Assembly (NCBI GenBank): GCA_036873135.1
Contig: JAPTYO010000005.1
Span: 17,814,666 to 17,878,665, forward strand
Length of the DNA: 64,000 nt
Source: Clarkia xantiana subsp. parviflora
Lineage: Eukaryota > Streptophyta > Magnoliopsida > Myrtales > Onagraceae
Reading direction: 5' to 3'
Part shown: one piece after another, positions 29,855 through 41,648 of the stretch
Numbering within the stretch: the first letter of the stretch is position 1
Layout: the number at the start of each line of letters is the position of its first letter
Made by a program: the position numbers and the translations under genes
The notes under the pieces: model-generated
What the model was told of the DNA's origin: nothing
What the model saw: only the letters and a program-made list of their open reading frames with translations
Databases searched by the model: none

Positions 29855-31526
29855 ATCGTAGCAAGTAAGGATGAGAGTTTTTTTTTTGTGTTGTGTTGGT
29901 GAGGAAGAAAACTGATAGAACTTTGAACTGGCACGGAGAAGCTGAAAGGGTATGGGTGGGGGAAAGAGCCAGTTGAAAATCCAGCAAAGGAAGAAGATCC
30001 TACAATCAGAATTCACCTCGTTTATCGATGAGCAATGATGGGTCCAGGGAATGTCGTGCGAAAAGCTGAGAGCATGCAGCATACAGAAGGCCGCCACGTT
30101 ATCTCCAGATGTCAGGAACGGATCATATTCTTGGTGAAGAGCAAGAGCCCTCTGGGGTTTGGGTAGGAGATATGTGTTTGATAGGTTGAAAACACATCTC
30201 ACGAGGGGAAACGTGTTGGAGGTAATCCAGATGAGCCACGCTAACAGATACTGATAAACGTAAAGTTGCTTTTTACAAGGAATCATACTCTGACAGACGA
30301 AACGAAGCACGAACAGGCAGAAACGGGGACTTTTCCGGCCAAAAACCAGAAAACCTAATACTGAGGGTTTGCTCCTAGAGAGCTTTTGACGAAGACGATG
30401 AGACGATGTTTTTTCCGACAACTGTAAAATCAGTCTAGACTCTACTAAGCTAGTACTAGGTGAGTACAATTATTTATATTTTGTTCATTTTTTTTTTCTT
30501 TCCAGAAATACTCAATTTCTTTTTATTTTAACAATTTTTCTTTCTTTCTTTCATGCTTACTTGTATTTAGGGTGTTTATTTATTTATATATTATTATTAT
30601 ATCTATAATACATAATTTTAATAAGAGGTGTAATAAACTAAAATTTAATAATCAATTAGAGATAAATAATAACTTGACGAAATTTTATATTTATATGCAT
30701 ATATTACGATACAACAAAATATTATATTGATGTTTATATGAAAAAAATTTCCAAATTTTTAATAGCATTAACATATATTATTGTATTTATGTTATAATTT
30801 CTATGTAAATTTAGGTGTAAGTTATTAAATTCTTAATGTAAGTATATTAATTTTTTTTAAAAAAATTACCACCAGAAACATATTCACTCCCCCTCCTTAG
30901 AAATCGTGATGGAACACCTTAAAACGATGCTTCTCAACTTTTGTTATATATACGTTTAACTAAAAAATATAACTATTATCTACTCGACCTATAAAATCTT
31001 ATATTTGACTCTCAATTTGTTATTTCCGCTTTCACTAAAAATAATTCCCCCCCCCCCCCCCTCCCGGAAAAATATTCTGGTTTTGTCCCTGCATAAGAGA
31101 TTTTGGGCCAGGCCAAAATCCCTATGAGCCACAATTTTTCCAAAATGGGCCAAGCCCAATTCCATGCTAGTTCGGCCGAATATAGGGAAAGCCCTAGGTG
31201 AGCTTTACTCACCTCATCTTATAAATATGAGGTATTAATTGGGGTTAATCACTTTCTCCATTTTAGTTGACTAGACAAGAAATTTTTCTATCTCTCCCTA
31301 GAGGTTCGGCCGAACGTCGCCATATTGAAGAGACTTTGCTGTAAAGACCATTTTCTAAGGATTTTCCTCCAACAAAGGGTTCCCGCAGGACACCGTCCGA
31401 CAGATTGCGAACTCTCTCGTGGGCTACGGAAAGCAAAATTAGTATGTGTTCATTATCTCGTTGCGTAATTAGCTTACCATGTATGTATAGTATTTTGATC
31501 CGTCGTTATATCCCATAAATCCATCA

Positions 31527-32650
31527 GCTAGCCGATCCCTGACCGGAACGACGTACACCTTATCCTTATCAAGAAGGCATACTAACAAAACAAAAGCAAA
31601 GAAATTAAGACAAAGAGGGGACAGACAATCACCTCAAGAAGAGGCGTAAGCCTCCAACAGCCTACCACTATCAGGTAGCACCCAAAGGGTAGCATATCAC
31701 CAACACGAGCATCTCTGGCAAAATCAAGCCTATCACTACCAAGTAACCAACAACAGGGGGGCCAATCAGCAAATAACTAAGTCACTGGAAGTAGCCTACA
31801 ACAAATTAAGGAAGGACACCAAAGCATATAGGAAAGCTACTTATCCCCAAGCGAAGCAAAACTTCATCTCAACCGAGCTAAGCAACGCACCTCCCCACAA
31901 CATGCCTCTCCTTCGCCGGTTTGACAATGACACCCCCTAGCTCGGTTCAACCTCCAACACTCTACCATTCCCGACTAACTGTAAGGAGTGAGCATACCAA
32001 CAAATGCAGGCTAGGCACTAAAGGCATCTAGGGAGGCTATTTACCTCAAGGTGAAGTCAAAACCCTCCGCTTCATAACACCATCAAACAATCACAAAAGA
32101 GGGATATAGCAACACAAAAAACCATCAGCATTATATTTCCACCAAAGTAATTGCAAATGGGGGCATGTCAACAAGCCCAAAGTCAAAATCATAACAACAC
32201 ACGGGGAACCTTCTACCTCAAGAAGACCCAAAAAAGTCTACATCAACCATGAAGCTAGCCCTAAGAATTCAACGACTCTATGAACTACTTCACGGGTGAT
32301 TTCAAAGCTATCTATTTAAAACAATGACGACAAACTCAATATGTCCAACAACAAGCCACCATGGATAAATTAGAAAAAAAAAACTAAGTAATGTAATGTA
32401 AGTCTACAACCTCGCTTGAGAAACACCTGAATTAGGGCAACGTTTTGCTTACCCTACTCAGGTAATACCCAAGTAGTGGATCTCTCCATCGCTACTTACA
32501 AAAAACTAAGTAGTGGAAGCCTCCAACCTCACTAGAGAAACATCCCAGGGTGGGGGTAATTAGCTCTCTAACCATCCACTTGACGATTTTAAGCTCAAAA
32601 TCTCGTCTCATATCCCATTCTTCAAACAGACGTAACGTCCCCTAAGACGC
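31527..32650. other. A/C-rich non-coding stretch with loose repeats
   Basis: There is no gene. Phrases such as AGTGGAAGCCTCCAACCTC and variants of GGAAGCTA.TTACCTCAAG.GAAG recur irregularly, as in a badly decayed tandem array. I cannot define a unit or assign an element. Confidence 0.35.
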
Positions 32651-35075
32651 AGAGGCGGTTACTCGTGTGAGAGAGTTAACCTCTAGTTTACCTGACATAC
32701 ATTTGACAATTCGAGTGAATGCATATAGCAATCACAATAAACATGTGTATCCAAATCATTCATCGACTATCACTTCATCGACTATCACTTCACATTCACC
32801 ATCCTGCATGCAACCATGCCTTATGCATAGTTATATTGGTCTATTGAATGTTCAAACATTGTTAGGATCCTCTTCGGAAAATATTACAGCACAATTACTA
32901 GTAGACTAACACTGAAGCAATAATGTGCATCATCCGGAATATATATAGGAACCTTATAGACCAAATCTAATACTCGGTTGCTGTTGCGAGAGACTAGCTT
33001 CATTCGCATATAGTGAAGTTTGCACTCGTTTCTCAGTATCTGATAGCCAGTCAGTAAGAAACATTTCCCTAAGGAAGTCGTTACTCCCACTAGGAACAAC
33101 TTCACTATATTTTGTCGTACACACATGTACAACACATCAACAACCATCGTTCTCCGATCCTTGAGCATCAATCCAAATTGAGCCATATGCCCGATTTAAT
33201 AGTGGGTCTAGTGCACGTCACAACATGCACAAGACACTCAACTGAGCTCATCTTAATTAAGACCTTTAGCGCATCAAGTCATGACGTTTATACAGACTTA
33301 GCTTATCGAGGTAATAATATGATCAATCACCCAAGAAACATATTCTCTCAAATGATCTCTTAGAAACACAATTCAAAGATTATATTGATTTACCCTCCAG
33401 ATATCAACTAAGTCTCATACTCATTTGATTAACTCCGTAACTATCAGCACGTATTATGTGTCAAACACATTTACTTTACATGATCTTGTCGATGTTTTAA
33501 TAACAGTCTTAGTCTGTAGTGACTAAAACATCTGACATGACTAACACATCGTCATTAATTATATTGCATCGAGGGAATAAAGTAGAATGCTAACGGACCA
33601 CCATAGTCCAAAAGCTGCATTCTCATACTAGGATATGGAGAAGTGCTTCGATTTCTACTTTGATATTTCAAAGGCAATATTTACATCCAAGATCAACGTG
33701 GCTGTGATCATGCAAATATCACGTTCGCATTTATTCGAGACACATCTCAAATTTCTCATGACTTTAGGACCTCACCAATCCGTTTTCGCTTCGCGTCTTC
33801 CATCTTGTCCTCCATTTTCCTTAAAAGGTATTAGAAGCCACAATAAGCTCCCACTAGGATTAAGAACACTTTGTACACGCTCCCACTAGAACGATAACAT
33901 TTACTCATGAAAGTTCTTGCTCCACTTAAACTAAGATCATGACCAAGATCATCTACATTCGCAATTGATGATAAAGAATCCAAGCATGACGAGAAACTTA
34001 TTCAACATCTGGAAGTATGATGACAAACTTATTCAACATCTGAAAAAATCCTCCCACTCGAATGAAGTTATCTTGGTACATTTAGCTCAAGAACCCAAAA
34101 ATGGGTCATAACCCACTTTTCCCTTTATAAGGATAAACATGTTCATTTCAACATCTTTTAGTTTAGGCACAAACTTGCTCCCACTTTCGGACTTTTCCGA
34201 ATCATAACGTATATGAAGTGGTATGCAACTAATATTTAGGCACTTGATCAAGTTGACAAACATTCGTCTCGATATAAGGTAGGTCCTCCTTGTGGAGAGA
34301 CCCGGATATTGCCACGGATAATGTATTATTGGACCAATGTCGTCACTGACTCAACCATCTTCAAAAGCGTATCATCTACGTCTTCGAGCAACATGCTTAT
34401 GTTGCATAGTGCCAAAGAAAATAGTCAACAGAATGAACTATCTCTTTATATGACGTATCTTTATAAGTCAAGTCGATGAGCTAACCACCGTCTTAACGTA
34501 TATTAGAACCACAAGTTCTTTATCTATTCAATACATCTACAAGACTCGCTTAGCCATCTGTAGAATATTAAATAAATATACAAGATATGAAACATATTTA
34601 ATCATTCCCATAACAAATATGGGCTAGTAGATGTCTAATTTGAACCTATTTTGGTTGCCTCAAAATAAGGCTTCCGGTCACATCGCCAGCATCCTTGCGA
34701 CAAATGAATATTTAGATATATTGAAATCATTGCAAGACGCAAGTTCGATATACAATAAATCCACCGGAACTAAGCATATATACACAAATTCAATGTCATG
34801 GAAACATTAATTGAACAACTAGGTCTAACATAAATAAAACTGAACATCGGCTATTCGACTAAACAGTAAGGCATTGAAAAACTCGGTTGTCTCATAGACA
34901 TAGCTTGTTGATTCCAACATATTCGGCTGAAGCTCGAGTGTTCCATTTCCATCATGCTTTAGTCGAGATGTCGAAGATCAACTAAATCTTCTCGTCCAAG
35001 GCTCAATCCTGAGTCACAACTCAAAGGATTATAATCTATATATCGATCAAACTAGAAACTCAATAGTCTACTTGT
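32651..35075. other. Decayed copia interior, no coding capacity
   Basis: This lies on the downstream side of the minus-strand copia gag at 35076-35938, where protease to RNase H should be, but I can find no pol motif. The plus strand has CTCCCACT five times (about 33088, 33850, 33882, 34053, 34173), the complement of AGTGGGAG, a phrase typical of the 3' untranslated end of copia elements. A short tandem (TTCATCGACTATCAC, two copies) is near 32758. Confidence 0.4.
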
Positions 35076-35938
35076 TTAAGCACCAAGACATACCTGATGC
35101 TTTGGAGCAGTGCAATCTTTCGAGTAGTGACCGATACGGTTACAACTATAGCACTTTCTCTTAGCCATTTGGACACAACACGGATGCTTCCGCTCGCCAA
35201 TTTCATCAGTCTTTTGTTTCTGACTTGACCCATCATGCTCATCCTTCTTACCACGATTCCTTCTCTTAGGCTTCCTTTGAGCTTTGGAGGAAGTTGCCAC
35301 ATGCAACTCAGCCAGAGTACTCTTACTCTTATGCATTTCCTCTTCTAGCTTTAGAAGTCTTTGAACTTCTTCTAGAGTGGCAGCCCAATCAGAGCGGGAT
35401 AACTGCATTCTGACATGCTTCCACGAATCGTGTAAGGAGTGAATTACAACCTGGAGTTTCTGCCTTTGAGTGAACATATGATCGGCGCGCCTTAGTTCAG
35501 CTATCATATCAGCCATATGCCAAATATGCAACTTTATGGAGTGTTCAGGATGCCTCTTATAGGAGGCTAATCTCATAGTCAGGAACTGTATCCTTTCTGT
35601 GGAATAGAAACCAAATTTCTTCTTCAAGTCGTCCCAAAGCGCCCTAGCACTCTGATAACCTTGAAATTCCTTGAACACAGCATCATTTATAGCACTCAAC
35701 AAAATGATACACGCAGTGCAATTTTTCACTTTCCAGGCCTCATAGGCTTTCAGGTCTCGCCTCTGCTGGGCCGTATTCCCCGCTTTAGGCTCTTCCATGT
35801 CATTGATATGGTCTCCAGAATTTCTAGCTTTTGGAGTAAGTACTGAACTTTCTCCTGCCAGACCTCATAGTTATCACCATTCAACTTTAGCGCACAGCTA
35901 AGTTCGGCAACAATCTTTTGGAGAACTGATGTCATCAT
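35076..35938 (-). pseudogene. Copia gag, frameshifted
   Basis: A UBN2/gag_2-type copia gag on the minus strand. The N terminus (KLNGDNYEVWQEKVQYLL) is in one frame from 35938; from about 35800 on the protein continues in another (HDMEEPKAGNTAQQRRDLKAYEAW region, then ARALWDDLKKKFG, LASYKRHPEHSIKLHIWHMADM, a Lys-rich segment). It ends near a knuckle CYSCNRIGHYSKDC (C-x2-C-x4-H-x4-C). No protease follows in frame. Confidence 0.8.
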
Positions 35939-38040
35939 TTACACAAAAGAGATAACATCATATCAGGATCATTCAACAAGGCATGCAAGAATTATTGTTC
36001 ATTATACTTACACATATTACACTCAACTTTCTTATTGACCGAATTAATTAAAGCAAGCATGCCCCGGAGTCAAAAGTTCACTATGTTCCCAATCATCGTC
36101 CAAAGTACATGCTTAGCGAGAATTAATTTTAGCCAATAATCAAGTTAAGTTCCAACCACATTGATTACGTCAACATGCAATCATGATTTAGCTTATACAT
36201 GAATGACTAACTACAACATGTGACATGCTAAACATATAATAATCATTAAGCAAGTTGACATGCTCTCAATGTTTACTTACACATGGATTCTACACAAATC
36301 ATCATGAATCATGCTTAGCATATAACAAGTATCAATCGAGTAAAACATGCTCTCAAGATTGATATATACAAATATACTAAACAAATTAGCATGGACTAAA
36401 CATGAAATATTCAAGCATGCTTATACGGATGATGATTTGGACAATGACATGACATAATAAATCATGCTAGCATGCATCTCTAATATTCATATACATGGAT
36501 ACTATATAAATCAACATGTATCATGCTTAGCGAAATCATGTCATAATGAGAAAAATATGCATGCTCACAAAATGTACGTATACATGGATGTTAAACAAAT
36601 TAACAAGTATCATGCTTTACACAAATAAAATCTAGCACCCCATTTCGGATATAGCATGACAAACTCGCATAAAAATCCTTTAAAAGACTTATGACCCTCA
36701 TGTCAATTCTCAAAAGTTACGTTTAGAGGAACATTTCCAGGTGGACCGAAGGGTTCGCGAGACAGGCCCCAACACTCCATTTTCTTAGATAGAACCGTAG
36801 TTCCCAGGCCGGGGAGGAGGGGGCGCGACGTCAAGTTTCCACTTCAAGCTCGGTCTTTCTGGACATAATTATTTCCTCAATTTCAACTCAAGAATATTAC
36901 AATCGAGTCTCCTAAGACTTTGCGAAAACATATTTCGATTGTAGTTGAAACATATTCAAACTACGGGGGCCAACATGCAATTCTAGTAAACATAATGCTA
37001 AACAAAATAACACCCCTAACATGATACTAATAAAATTAAGCATGCATTTAATTACTTTAAAAGATTAGGGGCTAAAGCATAATAAAATATTTTATCCTTA
37101 ATAAATAACTTGGGCTGATTTTTTTTTTTAAATTTAACTGAAGTCAAACTCAGTTGAGAACAAAATTCATTCTCAGTCAATTTTTTTTACACAAATGAGC
37201 CTGACTTAGATTTAAAGATTTCAGCCCACCTTTTGAATTTTTTTTTTTTGAAATAGTTGACCTTGGTCAACATTAATGTCACGTGGCCAATATTGAAAAG
37301 AAAAAAAATGGCCCGGACTTCCACAAAAAAACAGCCCAGTTGAAAGAAAAAAAGAGAGCCCATTAAACTTATTAAACCAGCCCTATAAAACTCACGTGCC
37401 AAAGCAATAAAAAATACACACGTGAGAAGTTTCTGCCGACCCGATTTTTAAAATAACCGGCCTGCACGTTATCATCTTCTTTACCCGAATATTACGAGAG
37501 AAAACTGAAAGTAACTTCCCACCATGCAACCCACGACCTAGCCACTAATCCCACTCATTCCTTAACCGTTTTGCTCGTACCCGTCACCGGCGACACACCA
37601 CTGGAGACTCGTGGTAACCGTTCGTAAAAAATAGTCATTCCGGCGAGAAAAAAATATTTTTGAAAAAACAAGTTTTGAGCTCGGTGTAGTGGCCATGGCC
37701 GCCACTTTTCTCATGGAGGTGGACGTTGTGCCTCGCCCCATTCTTAGGCCACACGAACAAACCGTGAATATGGCCATGCGAACATAACAGAACGTAGTGG
37801 AAATTTCGCGCGGCCACACTCGGCCATGAAAACGACCGGGATTTTCGTCGGTTTCATCGATGGATTCGTCGGGGGTTCGTAGCCCATATGACCACTAACC
37901 TATTGGTGTGAAAATGAGCGACAAATACTCGTGGAGGGCCGGACACATCCGAAACGGACGGAGCCACAAAAACACCGAAAATCGGTGGAACGTCGGCACA
38001 ACCGTCACAACGACGGTGCCGGAGCCGGAAACCGAACCTT
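35939..38040 (-). other. Long copia leader (about 2.1 kb)
   Basis: The stretch lies between gag and primer site of the minus-strand copia element. It is AT-rich and non-coding, with many CATGCT/AGCATG phrases (36040-36620). Short frames at 37187-37402 and 37562-37819 have no resemblance to known proteins. A leader this long may include other insertions that I cannot delimit. Confidence 0.45.
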
Positions 38041-38053
38041 CCGCTCTGATACC
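38041..38053 (-). other. Copia primer binding site
   Basis: The minus strand reads TGGTATCAGAGCGG, the standard copia initiator-Met primer site, two bases from the LTR end. Confidence 0.85.
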
Positions 38054-38055
38054 AA

Positions 38056-38490
38056 TGTAGGAATTCGAACTACATGCACGCTAAAACACACACGTTAGTA
38101 AGACATGAGATCGTAACTCGGAGACAACACTTACTTGTTCGGTGTGGCGGCGTACGGTTGCGGAAGCGTAGATCGTCGGGCGGTTCAGAATCACGGCGAC
38201 GTGGTGGGATGCCGGTCGGAGAGGTGCTCACGTGATCGGATCGCACCTCGGTCTCCACGGTTATTGGCCTTTAGACTAGAACTAGAGCTCTCATGAATAT
38301 AGGGAGTTTAGATCGGGAGGAACCGTGAGTTTCCTATCTCATTCACACATATATAATAGACCTAACACAAGGGGTCTATTTATAGGCTCGGGAGAGAGTC
38401 GAGTGGTTACATACTTCAGGGACTCGACATTTCGGTCCCCGCTCTCTCCGTAACTCACATGAGCACCCCGTATGGGTGCATTTTCCTACA
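38056..38490 (-). repeat. Copia 5' LTR (435 bp)
   Basis: The ends form a perfect 8-bp inverted repeat, TGTAGGAA / TTCCTACA. A TATA box (CCTATAAATAGACC on the minus strand, near 38374) is inside. It is followed by TATCT (38491-38495), one side of a possible duplication. No second copy of this LTR is in the window. Confidence 0.8.
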
Positions 38491-38798
38491 TATCTAAAAT
38501 ATGACTATAATACCGGACTAGAATAAACCTATCATGAATAAAAGAGTGTTTGGTAACAGGATAGTGAAATTCCTATAAATACCAAACTACCTCCCCATTT
38601 AAAGTTTGATCTCTCTCTACTATTGCACTATTATTTTATATCTCTACAATAAAGAACTGACATAAGCGTCGGAGTGGGTTTATCAGGCTACGAGACAAAC
38701 AGAAATTACAAGACAAGCAAACGTCGCACCCGAACAGACATAACGGAAAGAAGACAGTCGATTAACGAAGTTCAAGTTATGTAGGCAGAACCCCAACA
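38491..38798 (+). repeat. Possible gypsy LTR fragment
   Basis: A TATA box (CCTATAAATA near 38573), a TAAGCGTCGGAGTGGGTTT block like that near the end of the gypsy LTRs, and an end CCCCAACA resemble the 3' half of a plus-strand gypsy LTR, cut on the left by the copia LTR. The region 38799-39091 is AT-rich with nothing recognised. Confidence 0.4.
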
Positions 38799-39091
38799 TT
38801 AACATAAAAGCATTATCGTCATTATAATTCTTTTATTTTATTAAATAATTGTCATGTTCGTGACATTTGACAATTTAATAACGCTTTTCAATAGACCAAA
38901 TCAATATGCAATCACCCAAAAATGTCTACATGCATTTTGGGCTTCAAGCTATTTCCCTTCTTTTTTTTCCCCGACGGAATAGTAAACAACCAGGCACAAT
39001 GCAGTTTTGGATTGGACTTTAGTAAATTGAATTTAAATATATGTATATATATAATTTGAAAAAAAAATGTAAACATAATTTAAAAAAGCTC

Positions 39092-39592
39092 TATTAGAAA
39101 ATGTGGAGAGGAGGGTTGAACCATAATCAATAAAGTATATGAATGTATAAATGATTCAACCAAGTAATATATGTTAGGGTCCTACTATATATAGGAGTGT
39201 AATCATAACTAAGTCAACTATACAACTCAACCTAAGGTACCATGTATCTATACAAGTATGAGTACCTATCAATGTATATACAAGTATATACATTTAATAA
39301 GCTCATTTTTTATCCAACTGGCAACATAAAAATATCTAAGTTAACCTAAATTTGAAAACAGCACACGTGCTGTGAACGGCGTTGTTGATCAGAACAACAC
39401 CACCGCCTGACACCAATTTTCAATTTTTTTTTTTTAAATGTTTATTTCAGTTTCTTTTAATTAAAAGAGTTTATATAATTTTATAATTTTTTTCTACAAT
39501 CCAATAGGGTTGCACAGTTTGGTTTCTAAACGATCCATTTAATTAAAGGGTTTAAAGTTTAGTTCTTCATCCGACCACACTCTAATCTAATA
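39092..39592 (-). repeat. 3' LTR of non-coding element
   Basis: It is about 93-95% like the copy at 40783-41289 by eye, with a poly-T length difference near 39425 and small indels. Confidence 0.8.
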
Positions 39593-39670
39593 GCACCAAT
39601 ACTGCAGTATCATGAACAAAGCTATGTAGCACCAAAGTCGAAACAAATTGGGCAAATCAACAGGAGATAT

Positions 39671-40106
39671 TAGGGATGGGCATTGGACCGGTTCTGGACC
39701 GGACCGGAACTGGTTTAAGTAGTCCGGTCCGGTCCGGACTGAATTAGATGTTGACCAATAGTTGACCAACAAAATCTGGACCGTTTCTGGACCGGTTTTA
39801 TAAAAAGCAGACCAGTCCGGTCCAGAACCGGTTTGGAATCGGTCCAACCCGTTTTTATTTATAGATTTACACTAAAAGTTTTATTAAAAAAAACAAAACA
39901 AAAAACCAGTCCGGGTAAAAAAAAAAACCGGTCCAAACCGGTCCGGTCCAGTTTAAAACTGGTTCCATCAGAAGTATACAAACGGTTCTTGGCTCGGTTT
40001 CCACTTGCAAAACCTGGTCTGTTTGGAACCGGTCCAGTCTCGACCGGTTCCAAACGGTCCGGTCCAGTCCAGTTCCGGGCCGGACCGGTTTTTTTGCCCA
40101 TCCCTA
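39671..40106. mobile_element. hAT-type MITE (436 bp)
   Basis: Perfect 12-bp terminal inverted repeats TAGGGATGGGCA / TGCCCATCCCTA are flanked by 8-bp sites GGAGATAT (39663-39670) and GCAGATAT (40107-40114), 7 of 8 identical. The interior is made of repeated CCGGTCCGGTCC / GGACCGGTTC phrases in both directions, so the element can fold on itself. No transposase. Confidence 0.85.
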
Positions 40107-40770
40107 GCAGATATCATCAAATTGAAGCACGGAATCAATCATAGAGTCCAATGTGAATCCAAAACGATCCAAATCGCAGCATATAATCAAGTAATCAGCT
40201 CGAATTTGAAGATTGAACTTCAAGCAGGAAATACGGCGCGAAATCCGAATTTGAATCAGAAAATACCTTCAAACGATTCGATTAAACGAATCAATGCCAC
40301 AGAAGTTACGCAATGATGTCCAGAGATCATGTGAAACACAGAAATCCCGAAACAAAGCAGTCAATATGATAATCGAAGCTCATCCAGCACCACGGCAGAA
40401 AAACGCAGAAGCAAAACTGGAACATTGATCCAAATCATTCCAGCAGTGATGATGATCTCAGAAACAATAACAAGTCCAGAACGAATACATAACACAAGAT
40501 CGAAGCTGCTTGAAACCGAATTGCTGCATCGAATTGCAGATGACAGCAACATATCCAAATACAGCAGCAGCAGCTCCAAACGCAACAGCAGCAGCTTCAA
40601 ACGCAGAAATCATCAATCTAAGTATGAATAATAAGCAGCAGATCCACAAGATGCAGAAGCAACAACTTTATCTCAATGTAATCCAAAGAATCGATGCTTG
40701 ATCCTCAAGATCCAAGCTCAAATCGATGCAAAATTCTCTCGAAAAGTGAAATTGAAGCTGAAAAACCACA

Positions 40771-40782
40771 GCTCTGATACCA
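40771..40782 (-). other. Primer site of non-coding LTR element
   Basis: TGGTATCAGAGC on the minus strand, adjoining the LTR end. It fixes the element's orientation. Confidence 0.8.
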
Positions 40783-41289
40783 TATTAGAAAATGTGGAGA
40801 TGAGGGTTGAACCATAATCAATAAAGTATATGAATGTATAAATGATTCAACCAAGTATTACATGTTAGAGTCCTACTATATATAGAAGTGTAATCATAAC
40901 TAACTAAGTCAACTATACAAGTCAACTTAAGGTACCATGTATCTATACAAGTATGAGTACCTATCAATGTATATACAAGTATGTACATCTAATAAGCTCA
41001 TTTTTTATCCAACTGGCAACATAAAAATATCTAAGTTAACCTAAATTTGAAAACAGCACACGTGCTGTGAACGGCGTTGTTGATCAGAACAACACCACCG
41101 CCTGACACCATTTTTCAATTTTTTTTCTTTTTTAAAATGTTTATTTCCTTTAGTTAAAAGAGTTTATATAATTTTTTTTCTACAATCCAATAGGGTTGCA
41201 CAGTTTGGTCGAATTAACGTGTCTAAACGATCCATTTAATTGAAGGGTTTAAAGTTTAGTTCTTAATCCGACCACACTCTAATCTAATA
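40783..41289 (-). repeat. 5' LTR of non-coding element
   Basis: The partner of 39092-39592. Its outer edge continues AGTTTTTAAAAAAA, the inverted counterpart of the AAAAAAGCTC before the left copy. Confidence 0.8.
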
Positions 41290-41648
41290 GAGTTTTTAAA
41301 AAAATTTCCTAAAATTATATATATCCTTCAATTGTTTTTTTTAAACCTAAAAATTAGGTCAGTATGTGTGGGCTATTTTTTTTTTTTTATTATTTAGGTT
41401 AACTTTTACTATTTGAAAAAGGGAAGTATTAAACATTAATTTTAAAAAAATGAATTTTGTTTTTTTTAAAAAAAAGGGTGACCCAATTGACCAACAGGGT
41501 GAAATCCGACCACGAACTTTGTCCGACCAAAGTGGATAGATTAAGATACACCAAGATTTTATATTTTATTATTACTTGATTATATATATATATATCATGG
41601 GAAAAGTGAGTTGAAGAAGAAAGGAAAGAATAGTAGGGAGTGGTATGT
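41290..41648. other. AT-rich stretch downstream of HSF gene
   Basis: No gene is seen. The part nearest 41648 presumably holds the 3' untranslated region of the HSF transcript (minus strand). TATATATATATA at about 41580-41596 is a simple repeat. Confidence 0.5.

Larger units (their letters stand above)
23654..30430 (-). mobile_element. Full-length L1-type LINE
   Basis: This 6.8-kb insertion has a poly(A) end (T17 from 23654 on the plus strand) and a 13-bp duplication CAGTCTAGACTCT at 23641-23653 and 30431-30443. It has about 575 bp of 5' leader, ORF1, ORF2 and a 41-bp 3' tail. Both ORFs are open. It lies inside the hAT element. Confidence 0.95.
23238..31091. mobile_element. Non-autonomous hAT element, split by a LINE
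   Basis: Terminal inverted repeats are CAGGGACGAAAC at 23238 and GTTTTGTCCCTG ending 31091 (11 of 12 match). Flanking 8-bp sites are CATAAGGG (23230-23237) and CATAAGAG (31092-31099), 7 of 8 identical, as expected for hAT. Without the LINE it is about 1.06 kb and has no transposase. Its interior has a 25-A run (23595-23619) and a 15-C run (31047-31061). Confidence 0.75.
23221..31526 (+). repeat. Copia LTR (about 444 bp) split by hAT plus LINE
   Basis: TGTTAGGCA at 23221 followed by the first copy of the hAT target site, and the sequence from 31092 to ...CCCATAAATCCATCA at 31526, together form one LTR. The right part carries the GGGCTACGGAAAGCAA and GTTGCGTAATTAG blocks that are complementary to LTRs A and B. 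Total own sequence is 23221-23237 plus 31100-31526. No primer site follows, so it is a solo LTR or a 3' LTR. Confidence 0.7.
39092..41289 (-). mobile_element. Non-coding LTR element (TRIM/LARD-like)
   Basis: Two direct repeats of about 500 bp (39092-39592 and 40783-41289), each TATTAG...CTAATA, flank 1.2 kb without coding capacity. A perfect copia-type primer site TGGTATCAGAGC lies on the minus strand at 40782-40771 directly beside the right repeat. About 436 bp of the interior is a later MITE. I see no gag or pol motif, so the element must depend on others. No clean 5-bp duplication is visible. Confidence 0.75.

Noticed and set aside
35076..35798. Treating the 240-codon frame as a host zinc-knuckle gene
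   Set aside because: The gag_2-type core, CCHC knuckle, frameshifted N terminus and copia primer site and LTR upstream show a retrotransposon gag.
37562..37819. 85-codon frame near 37700
   Set aside because: No known domain, no start context, and it lies in copia leader sequence.
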